From Flavobacteriaceae bacterium UBA4166 (GTDB taxonomy: Bacteria > Bacteroidota > Bacteroidia > Flavobacteriales > Flavobacteriaceae): DNA of 64,000 nt. The translations under genes and the position numbers were made by a program. Each line of letters starts with the position of its first letter. The stretch's first letter is position 1. A model generated the notes under the pieces. It was not told where the DNA came from. It did no database searches and was given only the letters and a program-made list of their open reading frames with translations. This document shows, in pieces, positions 60,916 to 64,000 of this stretch. The stretch spans positions 38,961-102,960 of the forward strand of contig DFVG01000047.1 in the NCBI GenBank assembly GCA_002379985.1, given 5' to 3'.

Positions 60916-62706
60916 ATGCAAGACTCACACCTACAAAAAAAACAGACTGAAACAACACAGAATCCCAATCAACAGTTGGTAAATGCCCGAAAACAAGCCT
61001 TGAAGGAGGTTGATAAAAAGGGACAGACCGGCTCTTTTGAATGGCTCAACGAAAATAGCCGCAAATTTTTAGCCGCGGGATATCTCTCACCCGGCGTGAG
61101 TGCAGAACAGCGTATTCGTGAAATTGCCGATCGTGCGGAAGAGATCCTTCAAATTCCAGGTTATTCTGATAAGTTTTACAACTACATGTCGGAAGGATAT
61201 TTTTCATTGGCATCGCCTGTATGGTCTAACTTTGGAAAACAACGCGGTTTGCCTATCAGCTGTTTCGGATCGCATATTGATGATGACATCGGAAACATTC
61301 TCTATACCCAATCAGAAGTAGGAATGATGTCTAAATTAGGCGGTGGAACTTCAGGATATTTCGGAAAAATTCGTCACCGAGGAGCTCCTATCAAGAACAA
61401 CGGGGAAGCATCCGGTGCGGTTCATATTATGCGCTTATTTGAATCGATGGTAGATGTTGTAAGTCAGGGATCTGTACGTCGCGGTCGTTTTTCACCCTAT
61501 TTACCTATTGATCATGATGATATTATGGAGTTCTTGGAAATTGGAACCGAAGGAAATCCAATTCAGGAATTGACGCACGGAGTTACCGTGAGCAGCGCGT
61601 GGATGGAAGAGATGATCGCCGGTGATGTCGACAAACGAACCATTTGGGCAAAAGTTTTGCAAAGTCGGGGTGAGATGGGCTATCCTTATATTTTCTTTAC
61701 CGACAATGCAAACAAAGGCGCTGCAGATGTTTACAAAGATAAAGAGCTGCCTATCTACGCGAGCAATCTTTGTACGGAGATCATGCTGCCTTCCAATCAC
61801 GATTGGTCGTTTGTGTGTGTGCTTTCCAGCGTAAATGTCCGCTATTACGACAAATGGAAAGACACCGATGCTGTGGAAACTATGGTGTTCTTCTTGGATG
61901 CCGTGATTACTGAATTCTTACAAAAATTAGAAGGGTATCGTGATTCTTCAGATCGTGAAGATCAACAAACTTTCTTGTTTATGGAGCGCGCCTATAATTT
62001 TGCCAAAGCGAACCGAGCCTTGGGCTTGGGAGTTTTGGGATGGCATTCCTTGTTGCAGTCGAAACGATTAGCATTTAACAGTCAAAAGGCATATGACCTC
62101 AACAGTGAGATCTTCAGAGAAATAAAAGAGCGTTCATACAAAGCTTCCGAAGAACTTGCTGAACTTTTTGGAGAACCGGAAGTACTCAAGGGATATGGAC
62201 GCCGCAATACAACCCTTAATGCGGTGGCACCTACAACTTCTTCCGCCTTTATTCTTGGGCAAGTATCACAAGGGATAGAACCTATATGGTCAAATATTTA
62301 TGTAAAAGATATCGCAAAGATCAAAACCACGATCAAGAATCCATTTTTAGTAGAACTACTACAAGAAAAAGGAATGGATACTCCGGAAGTATGGCGCGAT
62401 ATTCGTAATATGGATGGATCAGTGCAGCATTTGGATTTCCTTTCGGAAGAGGAAAAAGAAGTGTTTAAAACCTATTCAGAGATCGATCAGATGGATATTG
62501 TTTATCAAGCGGCAAATCGCCAGAACCATATCGATCAAGGACAATCGTTGAATATTATCGTGCATCCAGAAATGCCCACCAAAGAGATCAATAAAATTCA
62601 TGTGACTGCTTGGAAACTTGGATTAAAATCCTTGTATTATCAACATAGCATGAATGCTGCCCAGAAATTTAAGCAAAAGAAAGATTGTGCCAGCTGTGAA
62701 GCATAG
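60916..62706 (+). CDS. nrdA: Ribonucleotide reductase class I catalytic subunit, no ATP-cone
   Basis: NrdA reduces ribonucleoside diphosphates to deoxy forms. The 596-residue protein is short because it lacks the usual N-terminal ATP-cone; the first 40 residues are a lysine/glutamine-rich leader. The catalytic core is intact: Cys in PISCFGSHIDD, the N-C-E trio in SNLCTEIMLP, the second redox Cys in SFVCVLSSVNV, the Tyr pair in KSLYYQHS and a C-terminal CxxC tail (DCASCEA). It lies four bases after nrdB. The loss of its cone complements the cone on NrdB, so allosteric control of activity moves to the partner. Confidence 0.95.
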   Translation: MQDSHLQKKQTETTQNPNQQLVNARKQALKEVDKKGQTGSFEWLNENSRKFLAAGYLSPGVSAEQRIREIADRAEEILQIPGYSDKFYNYMSEGYFSLASPVWSNFGKQRGLPISCFGSHIDDDIGNILYTQSEVGMMSKLGGGTSGYFGKIRHRGAPIKNNGEASGAVHIMRLFESMVDVVSQGSVRRGRFSPYLPIDHDDIMEFLEIGTEGNPIQELTHGVTVSSAWMEEMIAGDVDKRTIWAKVLQSRGEMGYPYIFFTDNANKGAADVYKDKELPIYASNLCTEIMLPSNHDWSFVCVLSSVNVRYYDKWKDTDAVETMVFFLDAVITEFLQKLEGYRDSSDREDQQTFLFMERAYNFAKANRALGLGVLGWHSLLQSKRLAFNSQKAYDLNSEIFREIKERSYKASEELAELFGEPEVLKGYGRRNTTLNAVAPTTSSAFILGQVSQGIEPIWSNIYVKDIAKIKTTIKNPFLVELLQEKGMDTPEVWRDIRNMDGSVQHLDFLSEEEKEVFKTYSEIDQMDIVYQAANRQNHIDQGQSLNIIVHPEMPTKEINKIHVTAWKLGLKSLYYQHSMNAAQKFKQKKDCASCEA

Positions 62707-62730
62707 CCATTCTTTCCGTCAATAACAATC

Positions 62731-62765
62731 AAAAAACACTCGCTCTTCTGCGGGTGTTTTTATTT
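62731..62765. terminator. Bidirectional intrinsic terminator after nrdA
   Basis: The arms AAAACACTCGC and CGGGTGTTTT form a stem with a short loop, with T-runs on the plus strand (62757-62761) and, read on the minus strand, after the other arm. It lies 25 bases after the nrdA stop and 21 bases before the stop of the converging 90-residue membrane-protein gene. Confidence 0.75.
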
Positions 62766-62785
62766 CTAGGCCATCTCATCTTTCA

Positions 62786-63058
62786 TTAATCATGCGCTCT
62801 TTTCTTTCTAAGATATAGGAAATAGTAAGAACCTACGGTCATTAAAGCAATGATCAACATCCCCATACCTTCCATAGGCGAAAACCCATGGGTACCAATA
62901 TTGGTTTCAAAATACCCATGTGTGTAGGTGATTGTTTCAATTTGATCTGTATTCAGCGCATACGACAGAGCATACCATAATACATTCAACAATAAAAGAC
63001 CTGATAAGGCCAACGACACACAGAGTGCGACACGAAGTGATAGTTGCAATAGTTTCAT
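62786..63058 (-). CDS. Small two-helix membrane protein
   Basis: A 90-residue protein with two hydrophobic segments (about residues 5-33 and 65-82), a polar loop between them (NTDQIETITYTHGY), and a basic C-terminus (LRKKRAHD). The family is not recognised. Orientation by the positive-inside rule places the C-terminus inside. It lies 57 bases downstream of the 158-residue secreted-protein gene, possibly in one unit with it. Confidence 0.65.
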   Translation of the reverse strand: MKLLQLSLRVALCVSLALSGLLLLNVLWYALSYALNTDQIETITYTHGYFETNIGTHGFSPMEGMGMLIIALMTVGSYYFLYLRKKRAHD

Positions 63059-63115
63059 GATAATTAATTTATTGATAAGGGCTCTGTGTTGCTTAACACA
63101 AAGCCCAATAGTTGA

Positions 63116-63592
63116 TCATTGTTTATTTCCGGTATCACAATCACAATCCCATGTGACCGTAAAATTTCCGTCTGTAGAATCATAGTGTGCTTCAATACAA
63201 CAATACAATGCCGCGAAACAGATCCATCCCAGACACCGTTGCTGAACAACGGCTCCCAAAGTGGTCGAAACAGGTTCGTGGTCTCCATAGGTGTAATGAA
63301 TAGGGGTCCCGAGATGAACGCCATCTAGTTTGTTTTTATCGATGCCAAATTCAATGTTACTTCCATTCTTTCTGAAAACGGAATAAAACACCTTTCCGTT
63401 ACGGTCGGTATTACGAACTTTGATATAATTCCCATTGGTAAGTTTTTCAAAATTGAACGTGACTTGATCCTGACTAGGAGTTACAATCGTGCCATGCATG
63501 GCGTCCGTAACGATAATCTTCCTTCCTTTTTGCGCATGTCCCGACACCACTGAAAGCAATAGTGCCGTTACCATAAATATTAAATGTTTCAT
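63116..63592 (-). CDS. Hypothetical secreted cysteine-containing protein
   Basis: This 158-residue protein has a signal peptide (MKHLIFMVTALLLSVVSGHAQ) and a mature body rich in Thr, Asn and Gly. The C-terminal 45 residues contain six Cys, in RCLGWICFAALYCC and WDCDCD, which may form disulfides or bind metal. No family was recognised. An overlapping 86-codon frame at 63064-63324 reads through the same DNA and looks like a shadow. Confidence 0.7.
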   Translation of the reverse strand: MKHLIFMVTALLLSVVSGHAQKGRKIIVTDAMHGTIVTPSQDQVTFNFEKLTNGNYIKVRNTDRNGKVFYSVFRKNGSNIEFGIDKNKLDGVHLGTPIHYTYGDHEPVSTTLGAVVQQRCLGWICFAALYCCIEAHYDSTDGNFTVTWDCDCDTGNKQ

Positions 63593-63918
63593 GTTACTGA
63601 TTTTTCAAGTTACCTACTCTTTCGCTTTTCGGTTTCCGCGAACGTATTTAGAAGGTGGTCAACCTTTCCTACGGAAACCCAATTTGCGTAGATCATAGAA
63701 CCTGCCTCGCAGCTTACGTGTGCTGACGAACACAACCTCTATTGAGCTTCTCGTAGAGCAAAAAGGGGAGAAGATTGTTTCGAAACAATTAATAGCCTAA
63801 ATTTCAGTATTTTAAATTAGTTTCACAACACAATAAACTCGTTATTTATGAAATTCGAGTTGGGGGTTTTGTGAAATGAAAGGAGAATACGCCGTTAGCG
63901 TGCAAGATGAAAATAAAA
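63593..63918. other. Gene-free stretch upstream of the tRNA terminator
   Basis: This 326-base interval holds no convincing gene. Features seen by eye: a perfect 16-base palindrome ATTGTTTCGAAACAAT at 63774-63789; a weaker inverted repeat (AACTCG at 63836-63841, CGAGTT at 63856-63861); and, on the minus strand, a 45-codon stop-free stretch (63659-63796) without ATG whose end is Arg-rich (RKLRGRFYDLRKLGFRRKG). None has a known role. Confidence 0.4.
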
Positions 63919-63940
63919 AACCCGAGCGAATGCTCGGGTT
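63919..63940 (-). terminator. Intrinsic terminator downstream of tRNA-Gln
   Basis: On the minus strand a nine-base-pair GC-rich stem (arms 63932-63940 and 63919-63927, loop of four) is followed by a run of T (63918-63915). It begins eight bases after the tRNA 3' end and so ends the tRNA transcript. Confidence 0.8.
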
Positions 63941-63947
63941 ACTATCG

Positions 63948-64000
63948 TTGGCCCACTAGGGCTCGAACCTAGACTCTTCTGGACCAAAACCAGACGTGTT
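63948..64000 (-). tRNA. tRNA-Gln(TTG), 5' end cut by window edge
   Basis: Reading the minus strand, the anticodon arm TCTGG-TTTTGGT-CCAGA (loop 63983-63989, anticodon TTG at 63987-63985), the T arm CTAGG-TTCGAGC-CCTAG, and the acceptor strand TGGGCCA with discriminator A are all clear. The acceptor half and D arm at the 5' end lie beyond position 64000. The genomic sequence after the discriminator is C-G-A, so the CCA tail is not encoded. Confidence 0.9.

Noticed and set aside
63064..63324. 86-codon minus-strand frame overlapping the secreted Cys-rich gene
   Set aside because: Overlaps the frame with a clear signal peptide; itself shows no signal, family or start context.

Overview
The window is a chromosomal segment from a member of the Bacteroidetes, most likely a marine Flavobacteriaceae. 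Four things point there: an Alternative Complex III plus aa3 oxidase operon, a type IX secretion sorting tail, several promoter elements of the form TAnnTTTG, and a complete flexirubin-type pigment locus. Genes are tightly packed and mostly on the minus strand. I see no insertion sequence, prophage, CRISPR array or rRNA gene.

Region 1 (1-5.2 kb): minus-strand housekeeping genes. These are the 5' end of malic enzyme, queG, a cytochrome P450 and ruvB (the last three nearly abutting), then an intrinsic terminator and a MATE exporter.

Region 2 (5.2-17.3 kb): one respiratory operon, actA-actB-actC-actD-actE-actF-coxB-coxA, transcribed on the minus strand and closed by a clear terminator. It encodes quinol:cytochrome c oxidoreductase (Alternative Complex III) and oxidase subunits II and I. 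Unusual parts are an extra monohaem domain on ActA, a helix-hairpin-helix-like tail on ActC, an extended CoxB, and no subunit III gene.

Region 3 (17.3-23.8 kb): a small SPOR protein, then rimP-nusA-infB, whose short leader carries a terminator-like hairpin, then a universal stress protein and a lipoprotein.

Region 4 (23.8-56.5 kb): a flexirubin-type aryl polyene/dialkylresorcinol gene cluster of about 33 kb. An ammonia lyase would make the aromatic starter and a CoA-ligase-like enzyme would activate it. Two acyl carrier proteins, several ketosynthases, a ketoreductase and three hotdog-fold dehydratase-like proteins would build the polyene. DarB and DarA would make the dialkylresorcinol. Acyltransferases and a BtrH-like protein could join the halves. 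An ABC-2 exporter, an MMPL/acyltransferase fusion, and LolA-like and lipoprotein genes would move the product to the outer membrane. From 50.5 to 34.2 kb nearly every gene overlaps or abuts the next, and an internal promoter at 34.1 kb starts a second transcript. A flavin-dependent halogenase-like gene is divergent at the far end. Several members are of unclear role: two WG-repeat proteins, a degenerate short ketosynthase, a 134-residue protein, a C45 hydrolase lipoprotein and a JmjC/cupin protein.

Region 5 (56.5-64 kb): a T9SS-sorted protein, two secreted proteins of unknown function, a gene-poor 515-base stretch, and nrdB-nrdA, in which the ATP-cone sits on NrdB and not NrdA. Two small envelope proteins follow, then a gene-free stretch and a tRNA-Gln(TTG) cut by the window end. 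Function assignments rest on motif recognition by eye; no database search was run.
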